A DNA stretch of 64,000 nt, from positions 1,426,001 to 1,490,000 of the forward strand of contig NZ_CP129107.1 of the NCBI RefSeq assembly GCF_030406725.1, given 5' to 3'. This DNA comes from Alteriqipengyuania flavescens. GTDB taxonomy: Bacteria; Pseudomonadota; Alphaproteobacteria; Sphingomonadales; Sphingomonadaceae. The translations under genes were made by a program, and so were the position numbers. The notes under the pieces are model-generated. The model saw only the letters and a program-made list of their open reading frames with translations, did not search any database and had not been told where the DNA came from. This document shows positions 50,205 through 59,612 of the stretch, piece by piece (the stretch's first letter is position 1; each line of letters starts with the position of its first letter).

Positions 50205-51532
50205 GCGCGATGGAAGATAATGCCGTGAGCACGGATGTGGTGCAGGATGACGAACGGGTCGTCGCTCTCGCGCCGTCAAAGGCGGCCAGCTGGATCCTCT
50301 ATGCCATCGTCGCGATCGTCGTGATCTTTATCGCATGGGCCGCGCTGGCGACGCTGGACGTGGTGGTGCGCGGGCAGGGCCGGGTCGTGCCGTCCTCGCA
50401 ATTGCAGGTCGTCTCCAACCTCGAAGGCGGGGTGATCGAGGAAGTCTTCGTGAAGGCCGGCGACACGGTAACGGCGGAGCAGCCGCTGATGGCGCTCGAC
50501 CAGACCCAGCGCGGCGGCGACCTGGCGATCAGCCGGTCCGACAGCGCCGCCTTGGCAGCCCGGATCGCGCGCTTGCAGGGCGAGGCTGCGGGGCGTGCGC
50601 CGAACTTCCCGGCAGGCGGCGGCGCGGCAATGCAGCAGCAGATCGAGATCGAGCGCGCGCTCTACCAGTCGCGGCAGGCCAATCTGTCGAGCCTGGTCGC
50701 GGCGGGCGAGGCGCGCATCCGGCAGGCGGAGCGTGCCGTGGAGGAAGCCCTTGCCCAGCTCGACGCACGCCAGAGCGCCGCGCGCGCCGCGCAGGAGGAG
50801 CTGGCGCTGATCCGCCCGCTTGTCGAAGACGGGATCGAGCCGCGGATCGAGCTGGTGCAGGCCGAAAGCCGCGCCAATTCCACTCGCGCCGAAGTGGCCG
50901 CGGCGCAGGCCAATATCACCCGCGCCCAGGCGAGCGTGGCAGAAGCGCGCTCTTCGCTGGCGCAGCAGCGGCAGGACTGGCGCTCTGCCGCCGCGAACGA
51001 ATTGTCCTCCGCCAATCGCGAATTCGCCGCAGTGCGCGGCTCGCAGCCGGCGCTGGCCGAGCGGCTCGACCGGTCGGTGCTCCGTTCGCCGATGAGCGGG
51101 CGCGTCAACCGCGTGCTCAAGAACACGGTCGGCGGTTCGGTCGTGCCGGGCGAACCGCTGATCGAGATCGTCCCGAGCGAGGATACGCTGCTGGTCACCG
51201 CGCGCATCCGCCCGAGCGACATCGGCTGGGTCGCCATCGGGCAGAAGGCCAAGGTCAATATCACCGCCTACGATCCCACCGTCTACGGCGGGCTCGACGG
51301 CGAAGTCGTGACGATCAGCCCCGATGCGCAGACCGACGAGCGTACGGGTGAGCCCTATTACGAAGTGCAGGTGGCGACCGCGGCGGACGCGGTGGTGACC
51401 GACAACGGCGACCGCCTGCCGATTGGGCCGGGGATGACGGCGGAGGTTAGCCTCATATCGGAGAAGCGCTCGGTCCTCGATTATATCCTGCGCCCGATCA
51501 CCCGCCTGCAGCAGCGGGCTTTCCGCGAGTAG
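50201..51532 (+). CDS. HlyD-family type I secretion adaptor
   Basis: The 443-residue protein overlaps the ABC gene (ATGA). There is one N-terminal span (WILYAIVAIVVIFIAWAALA), then split lipoyl halves (QVVSNLEGGVIEEVFVKAGD; LRSPMSGRVNRVLKNTVGGS) around a long coiled coil (about 115-290). The TaxiS-like C-terminal beta domain ends DYILRPITRLQQRAFRE. It bridges the ABC exporter and the TolC channel across the periplasm. Confidence 0.93.
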   Translation: MSAMEDNAVSTDVVQDDERVVALAPSKAASWILYAIVAIVVIFIAWAALATLDVVVRGQGRVVPSSQLQVVSNLEGGVIEEVFVKAGDTVTAEQPLMALDQTQRGGDLAISRSDSAALAARIARLQGEAAGRAPNFPAGGGAAMQQQIEIERALYQSRQANLSSLVAAGEARIRQAERAVEEALAQLDARQSAARAAQEELALIRPLVEDGIEPRIELVQAESRANSTRAEVAAAQANITRAQASVAEARSSLAQQRQDWRSAAANELSSANREFAAVRGSQPALAERLDRSVLRSPMSGRVNRVLKNTVGGSVVPGEPLIEIVPSEDTLLVTARIRPSDIGWVAIGQKAKVNITAYDPTVYGGLDGEVVTISPDAQTDERTGEPYYEVQVATAADAVVTDNGDRLPIGPGMTAEVSLISEKRSVLDYILRPITRLQQRAFRE

Positions 51533-51556
51533 GCAGCAGGCCGAAGCGCCAAAGGA

Positions 51557-51592
51557 AAAGGGCCGCCCCGGGAATACCGGAGCGGCCCTTTC
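51557..51592. terminator. Bidirectional intrinsic terminator
   Basis: The stem AAAGGGCCGC/GCGGCCCTTT encloses an inner CCGG-containing loop. It lies between the convergent HlyD and metalloprotease genes. T-runs are short on both sides. Confidence 0.7.
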
Positions 51593-51615
51593 GTTATCCG
51601 TAAGCCTTGCGGCGA

Positions 51616-53214
51616 TCAGCCGTAGTAGATGTCGGTGGCCTGCACTTCGGCGCCGTTGCTGAAGGTCAGCGTCAGGTCGGCCTGGCCGTCACCGTCGAAG
51701 TCCACGGTCAGGAAGCCTTCGCCGATCGTCACTGCCGTGTCGTCGATGCCGAAGGCGGACAGGTCGATCAGGTCGCTGCCCGATTCGAAGTCCGTGATCG
51801 TGTCGTTGCCGCCGTCGAGGAAGATGAACACGTCGTCCCCGCCGTTGCCGGTAAGTACGTTGTCGAGCTCGTTGGCGATGATGAGGTCGCGGTAATCGGT
51901 GCCGATGGCATTCTCGATTTCCGTTTCATAGGCGATCGCGATATTGAGGTACTGCGTCGCGAACACGCCTTCGTGGCCCCAGTCCGCAGCGATGCTGGCG
52001 GCGTTGGCGTTCATGAAGGAGTTCATCACCGCGTCGAGGAAGGCCTGCGACGGAACCTGGCCAGCGTTGCTCGTGTAGTCGTCGAAAAACGCGCCTTCGT
52101 ATGCGACGTCGATAGCTTCGTCGATCGAGTCGAGACCTTCGATCACGTCGGCGACCGTCACGTTGCCTTGGCCGGCGGATGAAAATTCGCCGTCGTTCAG
52201 GTTGATGACGACCGACGCTTCGAAGCCGGAGAAGTCCAGCGTGTCCACGCCGCCGGCATCGTAGATGGCCAGAAACGGCTGGTCGTTGACGGCAAAGTCG
52301 AACACTTCACGGTCGGCGTTCGAGTTGAAACCGTAGGTCGTGTCCTCGGTGCGGGTGGTAAGGTCCGCGCCGTATTTCGCCTGCACCGTCAGGATATCGT
52401 GCAGCATCGGCGTCTGCGGGTTCGCCCAGCGGCCGAGGAAGCTGTAGGTCAGCGTGTTCCAGTTGACGACGCGCGCGCCGGTTTCGCTCTCGTCCCAGTA
52501 GGACATGATCGAATACTGCTCGCTATCCTGCGCATATTCGGCCTGGTCGGTGTAGGTGGTTGCACCCGCGCCGTTGTAGGCACCGGGGTGGCTGAGGCCG
52601 AGCGAGTGGCCGAGTTCGTGCACGATGGTCGTGTGGCCGTATCCGCCGATCGAAAGGTCTCCGTTGGTGAAGTTGCCGCGATGGAGCAACTGGCCGCTTT
52701 CATCGTAATAGGAACGCGGGTCGGAGATGAATACGTCGCCGAGGTACTTGTAGCCGCCCTTCTCGTTCGGGAAATAGGCGTAAGCCTGTGCCGGATCCCA
52801 CGAGTTGGCGAACTGGATGTCCGCACCGCGGCCATTCGTTTCACGGAAGGACGGGGCGATCAGGTCGTCCCACAGGCCCACGGCAAGGCGGGCTGCCTCT
52901 TCCTGGTCTTCGGTGAAGGCGGCAAGGCCGAAGCCGGCCGAAAAGCCGTAACGCGGATTGTTGTAGATCGAGATCAGCCCGTCGCCTTCGTCGAGGAAGG
53001 TATAGGTGATCGTGTTGTTGGCGGTGATCTTCTGCGCGCGGCCGGTGTCGATCTGGTCTATCACCTGGTCGAGGTCGAAGATCGGCTTGTTGCGATACGT
53101 CGCTTCGCCGTCCGCGAAATTATCGAGATTGAAGTCTTCGACATCCACATCGCCTTCGTGGTTCTGCGGCGCGAGCACGCTCTTGTTGCCGAACTTCCAG
53201 TCCAAAACACCCAT
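51616..53214 (-). CDS. Serralysin-like M10 metallopeptidase, type I secretion substrate
   Basis: The 532-residue protein starts at MGVLDWKFGNKSVLAPQNHE. The zinc site is IVHELGHSLGLSHPGAYNGA (HExxHxxGxxH), followed by the Met-turn YSIMSYWDESE. The C-terminal third is acidic, with one clear RTX nonapeptide region (LTGNGGDDVFIFLDGGNDT) and the C-terminal secretion tail ITDFESGSDLIDLSAFGI onward. No Sec signal. The facing ABC/HlyD pair and the TolC gene upstream make a complete export set. Confidence 0.93.
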   Translation of the reverse strand: MGVLDWKFGNKSVLAPQNHEGDVDVEDFNLDNFADGEATYRNKPIFDLDQVIDQIDTGRAQKITANNTITYTFLDEGDGLISIYNNPRYGFSAGFGLAAFTEDQEEAARLAVGLWDDLIAPSFRETNGRGADIQFANSWDPAQAYAYFPNEKGGYKYLGDVFISDPRSYYDESGQLLHRGNFTNGDLSIGGYGHTTIVHELGHSLGLSHPGAYNGAGATTYTDQAEYAQDSEQYSIMSYWDESETGARVVNWNTLTYSFLGRWANPQTPMLHDILTVQAKYGADLTTRTEDTTYGFNSNADREVFDFAVNDQPFLAIYDAGGVDTLDFSGFEASVVINLNDGEFSSAGQGNVTVADVIEGLDSIDEAIDVAYEGAFFDDYTSNAGQVPSQAFLDAVMNSFMNANAASIAADWGHEGVFATQYLNIAIAYETEIENAIGTDYRDLIIANELDNVLTGNGGDDVFIFLDGGNDTITDFESGSDLIDLSAFGIDDTAVTIGEGFLTVDFDGDGQADLTLTFSNGAEVQATDIYYG

Positions 53215-53428
53215 GTTGAAACTCTCCCAAGGATCCGAAGCAACCACCGGTCCCCAGACGCAAAAGGAGCGACCCAATCGACTGCAGTGTTGCGGATGGG
53301 GGGAGCCTATCCATCTGTGCTTTTGACGCAAGGGGTCATGGTAAAAAAGCTGCAAATGTCCCGCGACAAAACAGGTATTTATAACAATTGCGCATTGCAG
53401 GCCGGCCGGATTCGTGCCGATCGCTGGT

Positions 53429-54775
53429 TCAGTGCCCGATCGGCGGGGCGAGCTGGAGCGATTCGAGCAGCAGGTCGAGCAGCGCCAGCGCCTCGTACTG
53501 GGCGAACAGGCGGGCATATTCGGCCTGCGCCTGCCGGTCTTGCGCTTCCTGCATCCTCATTCGCGCATCGAGCAATTCGAGCAGGTTGCGTCGCCCGATC
53601 TCGAACTGGCGGCGATAGGATTCCGACAGGTCCTGCGTAATGACCGTCTGCTCGCCATAGGTGCTGGCGAAGCGGCCCTGCGCATCGGCCGTGCTGAGCG
53701 CGGCGCGCAGCTCGGCCGATGCGGCGCGGGCGGTCTCGGCCAGGCGGAAGCGCTGCTCGTTCGCCCGGGCGCTCGCCTCGCGCACGCGCGCTTCGGTGAT
53801 GCCGCCGTCGAACACGTTCCAGCGCACCGATACGCGGGCGCGCAAGTCGTCGGTCTGCCCGCCGAAGCCGTCGATGTCGTCGCCCGTCTGGGCCGCCAGG
53901 TCGACGCCGATTTCAGGGTAGCGTTCGCCGCGGATGGACTGGAGCAACGCCTCGGCAGCGGTGACTTCAAGCTGCGCGGCGAGGACGGCGGGGTTGCGTT
54001 CCAGCAGGGTAGCGATCGCCATGTCGAGCCCTTCCGGCAGCTGCCCGGACAGATCGGGCGGCGGCAGCGGCCGGGCGATGTCGAGCCCGGTCAGCTCCAG
54101 CAGCTGGATGCGCGCAATGTCGCGCGCGCGGCCTGCCTCGATCTCGCGCACCAGCGCGGCCTGCAGGCGGTCCTCCGCCAATCGCCGCTCCGGGCGGCCG
54201 ACGGTGCCGGCATCGATGCCGCGCTGAAGGTCGCCCACCAGCACGCGGTGGAACACCAGGCTTTCCTGCGCGGACAGGGCCAGCCGGTCTTGCAGCACGA
54301 GGTCGAGATAGCGCCGGGCCACTTCCAGAGCGACAGCATCGGCGCGCTGCACGACCTGCACCGCCGCCGCATCGGCGCGGGCGGCCTGCCGCGCGAGCTC
54401 GCCCCGGCGGCGGCCGAAATCGAAGATCGTGTAATTGATCCCCGCCCGCGCATCCGTGGGATAAAGCAGGTCGTCCGCAATGCCGAGGTTGGTGCGCGTG
54501 TTGTTGCGCAGCTGGCGCACGCCCGTACCGGCTTCCAGGTCGACCTGCGGGTAAAAGGCACCGCGCGCCTGGTCTTCCTGCGCGGAAACCGCTTCCTCGT
54601 TATATTGCGCCTGGATGATCTGCGGGTTCGTTTCGAGCGCGGCGGCGACGGCGCCCTGAAGCGTCACGGTGCCGTTGTCGCGCACCACCTGCGCCTGTGC
54701 CGGCAGGGCGAAGCCGGCGGCAAGGCAGGCAAACGCCATCGCCTTGCCGATATGCCATGCCCTGGAACTGCCCAC
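53429..54775 (-). CDS. TolC-family outer membrane channel
   Basis: The 448-residue protein has a signal peptide (AMAFACLAAGFALPAQA). The two OEP repeats start TVTLQGAVAAALETNPQIIQ and GLDMAIATLLERNPAVLAAQ, and INYTIFDFGRRRGELARQAA is the typical second-strand segment. It forms the outer-membrane exit for type I secretion. It lies upstream of, and in line with, the protease gene with a 214-bp gap, so the gap may hold the protease promoter. Confidence 0.92.
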   Translation of the reverse strand: MGSSRAWHIGKAMAFACLAAGFALPAQAQVVRDNGTVTLQGAVAAALETNPQIIQAQYNEEAVSAQEDQARGAFYPQVDLEAGTGVRQLRNNTRTNLGIADDLLYPTDARAGINYTIFDFGRRRGELARQAARADAAAVQVVQRADAVALEVARRYLDLVLQDRLALSAQESLVFHRVLVGDLQRGIDAGTVGRPERRLAEDRLQAALVREIEAGRARDIARIQLLELTGLDIARPLPPPDLSGQLPEGLDMAIATLLERNPAVLAAQLEVTAAEALLQSIRGERYPEIGVDLAAQTGDDIDGFGGQTDDLRARVSVRWNVFDGGITEARVREASARANEQRFRLAETARAASAELRAALSTADAQGRFASTYGEQTVITQDLSESYRRQFEIGRRNLLELLDARMRMQEAQDRQAQAEYARLFAQYEALALLDLLLESLQLAPPIGH

Positions 54776-54852
54776 GCCCGTACTCCCGCGATCCGCCAGT
54801 TGGAGTATGGAAAGGCGGGAGGGGGGTCAACCGCGCGGTTGCGCTGCGGGCC

Positions 54853-56280
54853 CTATGGCAACGGGCTCTCGCCGCCGCCGAGCGCCTGCCATAGCAGCAC
54901 GCGGGCGCGGCGGGCGCGGCCCTCTGCCGCATCGGCGCGTTCGTTTGCGGCAATGGCGGTGCGCCGCGCGTCGAGCACGGTGAGGAAATCGGCGAGGCCG
55001 GCACGGTAGCGGGTGTCGGCAAGGTCCGCCTGCCGTGCGCCCAGCGCCGCTTCCGTGCGTGCCGAGGTCGCCTCCCGGTCGGCTGCGGCCACGAGCGCAT
55101 AGCCGCTCTCCGCATCGCCCAGCGCCTGGTAGAGCGCGCCGCGATAGCGCTGGAACGCTGCGCGTTTGTCGGCCGCCGCGCCGTCGATCTCCGCCTCGAT
55201 CCGCCCGAAGTCGAGCAGGGGCGCGGCCACGCTTGCGCCCAGGGAGCCGACGATGGCGTCGGTATCGAACAACCCGCCGATGCCGAAGGCGAGCAGGCCG
55301 ACTACGGCGGACAGGTCGAAGCTGGGGAAGCGGCTGGCAGCGGTCGCGGCGAGCGCCTGGTCGCTGGCGGCAAGCCGGGCGAAAGCGGCGCGCACGTCGG
55401 GCCGGGCGGAAAGGAGGTCGCTCGGCAAAGTTGCCGGGGGCGACGGGGTTCCGGTGCCGGGCGCAGTCTCGGCAAACAGCGCCTCGATAGTCCCCGCATC
55501 CAGCGTGGAGAGGGTGACGAGCCGCCCGAGCAGCCGGGCCTTCTCGCCTGCCAACGCGTCGATCCGGCTCTGCACATTGGCCATCGTGCCTTCGGCCCGG
55601 ATGCGGTCGAAACCGGGGGAGAGCCCGGCTTCCTCGCGCACACCGGCGAGCCGCGTGAATTCCGTCGCGGTGCCGAGGTCGCGGCGCAGGCTTGCCTCGC
55701 GGGCGGAGAGCGTGCGCCAGTCGATCGTGGCGGCGGCAAGTTCCGCGATCAGGGCGACGCGCACCGCATCGCGGTCGGCCGCGGTGGCTTCGGCGAGGGC
55801 AAGGCTGGCGCGTTCGCTGGCGCGCAGGCGGCCGAAGACGTCGGGGTCCCAGCTCGCGGTGACATTCGCGCCGTATTGCACGCGGGTGGTCTCGAATTCG
55901 ACGCCGGGGGGCAGGTTCGCGCCGAACTGGTCAGGATTGCTGCGCGATCCGGTAACCGAGCCGCCGATGCCGACTGCGGGCAGGCGGTAGGCCCCCGCGC
56001 GGTCCGCGGCGGCGCGCGCGGCATCGATCCGCGCGACCGCTTCGAGCAGGGTGGGGGATCCCGCCAGCGCAACTTCCGCCATGCGAACGAACGCGGCATC
56101 GCCCTGCGGCAGAAGGTCGGCGAGCGAGGTCTCCACCGCGCCCGATGGCCGGTAGTGATAGGTCTCCGGCAGGATGGGCGCGGGCGTCGCGATTTCGGGC
56201 GCCGGGCCGGCGACGCAGCCGCCAAGCGCGCTCGCGGCAAGCGCGACTGCGGCAGCGCGGCGCTTCGCCATCGCTCCCAT
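54853..56280 (-). CDS. NodT-family outer membrane efflux lipoprotein
   Basis: The 475-residue protein starts MGAMAKRRAAAVALAASALG with lipobox ALGGC. Two OEP repeats include MAEVALAGSPTLLEAVARID and LPSDLLSARPDVRAAFARLA (the RPDVRAAE-type NodT signature). It partners with the MFP and ABC genes immediately upstream. Its ATG overlaps the MFP stop (TGATG). The frame is open much further but antisense or out of phase with the MFP gene. Confidence 0.9.
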   Translation of the reverse strand: MGAMAKRRAAAVALAASALGGCVAGPAPEIATPAPILPETYHYRPSGAVETSLADLLPQGDAAFVRMAEVALAGSPTLLEAVARIDAARAAADRAGAYRLPAVGIGGSVTGSRSNPDQFGANLPPGVEFETTRVQYGANVTASWDPDVFGRLRASERASLALAEATAADRDAVRVALIAELAAATIDWRTLSAREASLRRDLGTATEFTRLAGVREEAGLSPGFDRIRAEGTMANVQSRIDALAGEKARLLGRLVTLSTLDAGTIEALFAETAPGTGTPSPPATLPSDLLSARPDVRAAFARLAASDQALAATAASRFPSFDLSAVVGLLAFGIGGLFDTDAIVGSLGASVAAPLLDFGRIEAEIDGAAADKRAAFQRYRGALYQALGDAESGYALVAAADREATSARTEAALGARQADLADTRYRAGLADFLTVLDARRTAIAANERADAAEGRARRARVLLWQALGGGESPLP

Positions 56281-57326
56281 CACCGGGCCTCCACCGGTGC
56301 CGGCCGCACGTTCGCGCCGCCCTGCGCCGCCTCTCGCCCGCGGGCGGGGATGAAGGCATCGACCTGCTGGCCGACGCGGAAAATGTCGACCGGCGGCAAC
56401 TGGTAGAGGACCTGCATTACGCGCACGTCCACGCGCTCGGCCGCCGAGTTGGTGAGCGATCGCTTGGGCACGACCAGCGGCTCCGCGCGGACGAATTGCG
56501 CGCGCACCTGCCGGTCCGCCGCGCCGCGCGGGCTGACGAAAGCGGGCGCGCCCATGTCGATCCGCACCGCCTCGTCCTCGTCGATATCGATGCGGACATA
56601 AAGAGGGCGGGTCTCGCCCATCTGGATGAACGGGGTCGTATTGCCGCCCTGCGGGCCGCCGGCGCTGACAAATTCGCCGGGGCGGATGTTGACCGCCAGG
56701 ATCTCGCCCGAAATCGGTGCGCGCACGGTCAGGCGGCCCAGTTCGGTGCGGGCCGACTGCTGCAGCGCCTGCGCCGATTGCAGCCGGGCGCGTGCGGCGG
56801 AAAGGCGCGCTTCGGCGAGCTGGCGGCGTTCGCGCGCGGCGCTGGCTTCGCCTTCGGCGCGGATGACTTCGCTGCGGCTGACGGCGGCGGGGTCCGATAC
56901 GCCGCGATAGAGCGCCAGTTGCTGCGCGGCGGTGGCTTCGGCGCTGCGTGCCTCGGCAATGGCGGCCTGCGCTTCGCCGATGGCGGCGCCGGTCTCCCCG
57001 ATGCGGGCGCGGATGGCGCGGTCGTCCACGGTAAACAGCGGCTGGCCGCGTTGGACATAATCGCCCGGGGTCGCGCGGATGTCGGTGACGAGGCCGGAAA
57101 CCGCCGTGCCGATGTCGATGGTCTCGCTCGACGGTTCGACCACGCCCGCCCCGGCGACGCGCGGCGCATCGGCCAGCTCCCCGGTGGCGCGCGCCGGCTC
57201 TTCCTCGGCCGGGGCGAGCTCGCGGTCGGGCAGGCCGGTGGCGATGTAGATCGCCGCCAGAATCAGGCCGAGCACCGCGATCGCGGGCAGGATCTGGCGC
57301 GAGAAGCTGAGATTGCGCAGGGTCAT
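56280..57326 (-). CDS. Periplasmic adaptor (HlyD/DevB-type membrane fusion protein)
   Basis: The 348-residue protein has one N-terminal span (ILPAIAVLGLILAAIYIATG). A lipoyl half (IDIGTAVSGLVTDIRATPGD), an alpha-hairpin (about 105-185) and the second half (LTVRAPISGEILAVNIRPGE) follow, then a beta-barrel (TRPLYVRIDIDEDEAVRIDM). It links the ABC exporter to NodT. Overlaps the ATPase gene by 4 nt. Confidence 0.9.
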   Translation of the reverse strand: MTLRNLSFSRQILPAIAVLGLILAAIYIATGLPDRELAPAEEEPARATGELADAPRVAGAGVVEPSSETIDIGTAVSGLVTDIRATPGDYVQRGQPLFTVDDRAIRARIGETGAAIGEAQAAIAEARSAEATAAQQLALYRGVSDPAAVSRSEVIRAEGEASAARERRQLAEARLSAARARLQSAQALQQSARTELGRLTVRAPISGEILAVNIRPGEFVSAGGPQGGNTTPFIQMGETRPLYVRIDIDEDEAVRIDMGAPAFVSPRGAADRQVRAQFVRAEPLVVPKRSLTNSAAERVDVRVMQVLYQLPPVDIFRVGQQVDAFIPARGREAAQGGANVRPAPVEAR

Positions 57327-58039
57327 CCGTTCTGTCCTTCGTCGGGCATTTCGGTGCCGTCATGGGTGATCCGCCCGTCCTCCAGCACGAGGATGCGGTC
57401 GGCGAGATCGAAGATGCGGTTGTCGTGGGTGACGATGATGACGCTGCGGTCCTCCGCCACGCCCACTTCGCGCAGCAGGTCCATCACCTTGCGGCCCGAT
57501 TTCGCGTCGAGCGCGGCGGTCGGTTCGTCGCAGACCACCAGCCGCGGTTCGTGGACCAACGCGCGGGCGATGGCGACCCGTTGCTGCTGGCCGCCCGAAA
57601 GCTGGTTGGGCAGCTTATCCGCCTGGTCGAGGATGTTGAGCTTGTCCATCATTGCCCTCGCCCGCTCGCGCGCCTCGCTGCGGTCCATGCCCTGCGCGAT
57701 CAGTGGCACGGCCGCGTTGCTGGCGGCGTCGATGGCGGGGATGAGGTTGTACTGCTGGAAGATGAAGCCGATGTTCCGCAGGCGGAATTCCACCAGCTTG
57801 CGGTCCGACAGGTTGTAGATGTCGGTGCCGAACACCTCCACCTCGCCTTCGGTCGGCCACAGGATTCCGCACATGATCGAGATCAGCGTTGTCTTGCCCG
57901 ATCCGCTTTCGCCGACGAGATAGGTGAGTTCTCCCGCCTTCACTTCGAGGTCGATGCCGTGGAGGACGCGGATCGTCTGCTGCCCGCTTTCGAAATCGCG
58001 CGCGATGTCGCGCACCGCGATGGCGGTCTGCGCGCTCAC
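57323..58039 (-). CDS. ABC transporter ATP-binding protein (MacB/DevA/LolD-type)
   Basis: The 238-residue protein starts at GTG 58039 (VSAQTAIAVRDIARDFESGQ). Walker A is LVGESGSGKTTLISIM, the signature LSGGQQQRVAIARAL, Walker B LVVCDEPTAALD. The sequence fits the family pairing with FtsX-like permeases for mechanotransmission. It overlaps the truncated permease gene (GTGA). All its own motifs are intact. Confidence 0.92.
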   Translation of the reverse strand: MSAQTAIAVRDIARDFESGQQTIRVLHGIDLEVKAGELTYLVGESGSGKTTLISIMCGILWPTEGEVEVFGTDIYNLSDRKLVEFRLRNIGFIFQQYNLIPAIDAASNAAVPLIAQGMDRSEARERARAMMDKLNILDQADKLPNQLSGGQQQRVAIARALVHEPRLVVCDEPTAALDAKSGRKVMDLLREVGVAEDRSVIIVTHDNRIFDLADRILVLEDGRITHDGTEMPDEGQNG

Positions 58040-59104
58040 CGGAACACCGCCGCAGGTTCGGTCTTCAGCACGTTGCGCAAGGCCAGCCCGCCGGTGAGCG
58101 CGATGATCAGCGTCACCGCCATCAGGCTGAGCAGCGGGACCTGCCACGGGATAAAGAAGCCCTTGAAGGTTGGGTTCGACGAAAAGGCCTGGATGAAGCC
58201 CACCGTGCCGAGCACGCCGAGGCCGTATCCAATCAGCCCGACCATCCCGCCCTGCACCGCGACCATGCGGCGCAGCTTGCCGTTGTGCACGCCGATGGCC
58301 TTGAGCGCGCCGAACTGCTTGATGTTGTCGCGGATGAACAGGCTGAAGGTCAGACCGACGATGGCGACGCCGACCACGAAGCCCAATACCACGGTTATCC
58401 CGAAATTGAGCGGGATGCCGGTGTTCTCGATAATGAAGTTTATGCCGTCCTGTGCGAAATCGTCCCGCGTGCGGGCGCGCAGGCCGGTCTGGTCCTCGAT
58501 CCGGGAGACGAGCTGCTCCGGGGTGACGCCCGCGGCGCTCTGGGCCAGCACGAAACTCAGCCGGTTGCGGGTGCCGGGTACATAGGCCAGCGCCTGGCTA
58601 TAGGTGGTGTAGAGCGTGACCTGGCTGGTGAAGCTGGGGATGGAATCGGCGATCCCGCGCACCACGGCGCGCTGGTCGTTCAGTTCCAGCCGCTCCCCGA
58701 TGGGGTCGTCCCCTTCGGCGAACATGCGGGTGGCGCCGACATCGTCGATGATGACGGTATCGGGCTGTTCCAGCACGGCGCGGCTGCCTTCCACCATGCC
58801 TTTGGGAAGGCCGATCAGCGTGGTGTCGTCCACCCCGATAACGCTGACGCCTTCGAGGTCGCCGTCCTTGGTCCGCACGGAGGCCCCGGCGCGCAGGTGC
58901 GGCACCGCCCATTCGACGCCCGGCACGCCGCGAACCCGGTCGAGCGCGGTGGCGGGCAGGGGGAAGTTCACGTCGGTCGTCCGCCTGACCGGGTCCATCA
59001 CCCACACGTCCGCCGCGCCGATATTGTAGACGCCGCTTGCGCCGCGTTCGAGCAGGTTGACGAAGATCGTCAGTTGCTGGGTGATGACGAGGGTAGAAAA
59101 GGCG
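58036..59104 (-). pseudogene. FtsX-like ABC permease lacking its N-terminus
   Basis: Family-like sequence begins at AIAFSTLVITQQLTIFVNLL, which is normally the first membrane helix after 20-40 residues including the start. The periplasmic domain and the three C-terminal spans (LNFGITVVLGFVVGVAIVGL onward, ending LKTEPAAVFR) are intact. Upstream of 59104 the open frame simply reads the antisense of a TetR gene (up to 59475). A deletion removed the true start and the promoter. Limited expression from an internal start is possible, but the first helix would be damaged. Confidence 0.7.
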
Positions 59105-59530
59105 ATGGCGGTCGAGGCCGAGTGCGAAAAGATGCGCGGGCGGATGCTGCCCGAAATCGACGACGTGCCGCTGGCGCAGCGGCTGGCGATGATCGCCCAC
59201 GCCATGCACGGCTTCCTGTTCCGCCCGAACATGCTGCGTTTCGAGCGGCGGTTGGCCTCCGAGGCCGAGCGCCACCCCGAACTCGGCCGCACCTTCCTCG
59301 AATCCGGGCCGCGGCGGATGAAGGCGGCGCTTACCGACGTCATGCGCCGGGCAGCCGCGCGCGGCGAGCTCGAGCTGGACGATCTGGAGCGGGCCGCCGA
59401 ACAGTTCGCCGGTATGGTGAAGGGCATGGCCGACCTCGAATGGCGCTTCGCGGGGGAGCATGACCCGGCGGTCAACCAGCGCCGGATCGATGCCGCAGTC
59501 GAGACGTTCCTGCGCGCTTACGCAGCCTGA
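59105..59530 (+). pseudogene. TetR-family regulator lacking its DNA-binding domain
   Basis: From MAVEAECEKMRGRMLPEIDD the frame has the ligand-binding half of a TetR/AcrR repressor: MHGFLFRPNMLRFERRLASE, RTFLESGPRRMKAALTDVMR, FAGMVKGMADLEWRFAGEHD. The whole N-terminal HTH (normally about 50 residues) is absent. It abuts the equally truncated permease head to head, so one deletion took both 5' ends. The fragment cannot bind DNA. Confidence 0.75.
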
Positions 59531-59612
59531 CTGCGCGCTGCGATACCCGCCAGCCTTGTCCGCCGCGCGGTGAAATGAGATAAGGCGCCCGGACAAAGCA
59601 ACGGAGAGACCC

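Noticed and set aside
56281-57363. Long open frame fused ahead of the NodT lipoprotein
   Set aside because: It lies in another phase of the adaptor gene and is Arg/Pro-rich, as expected for GC-rich shadow frames; the lipoprotein signal peptide begins at 56280.
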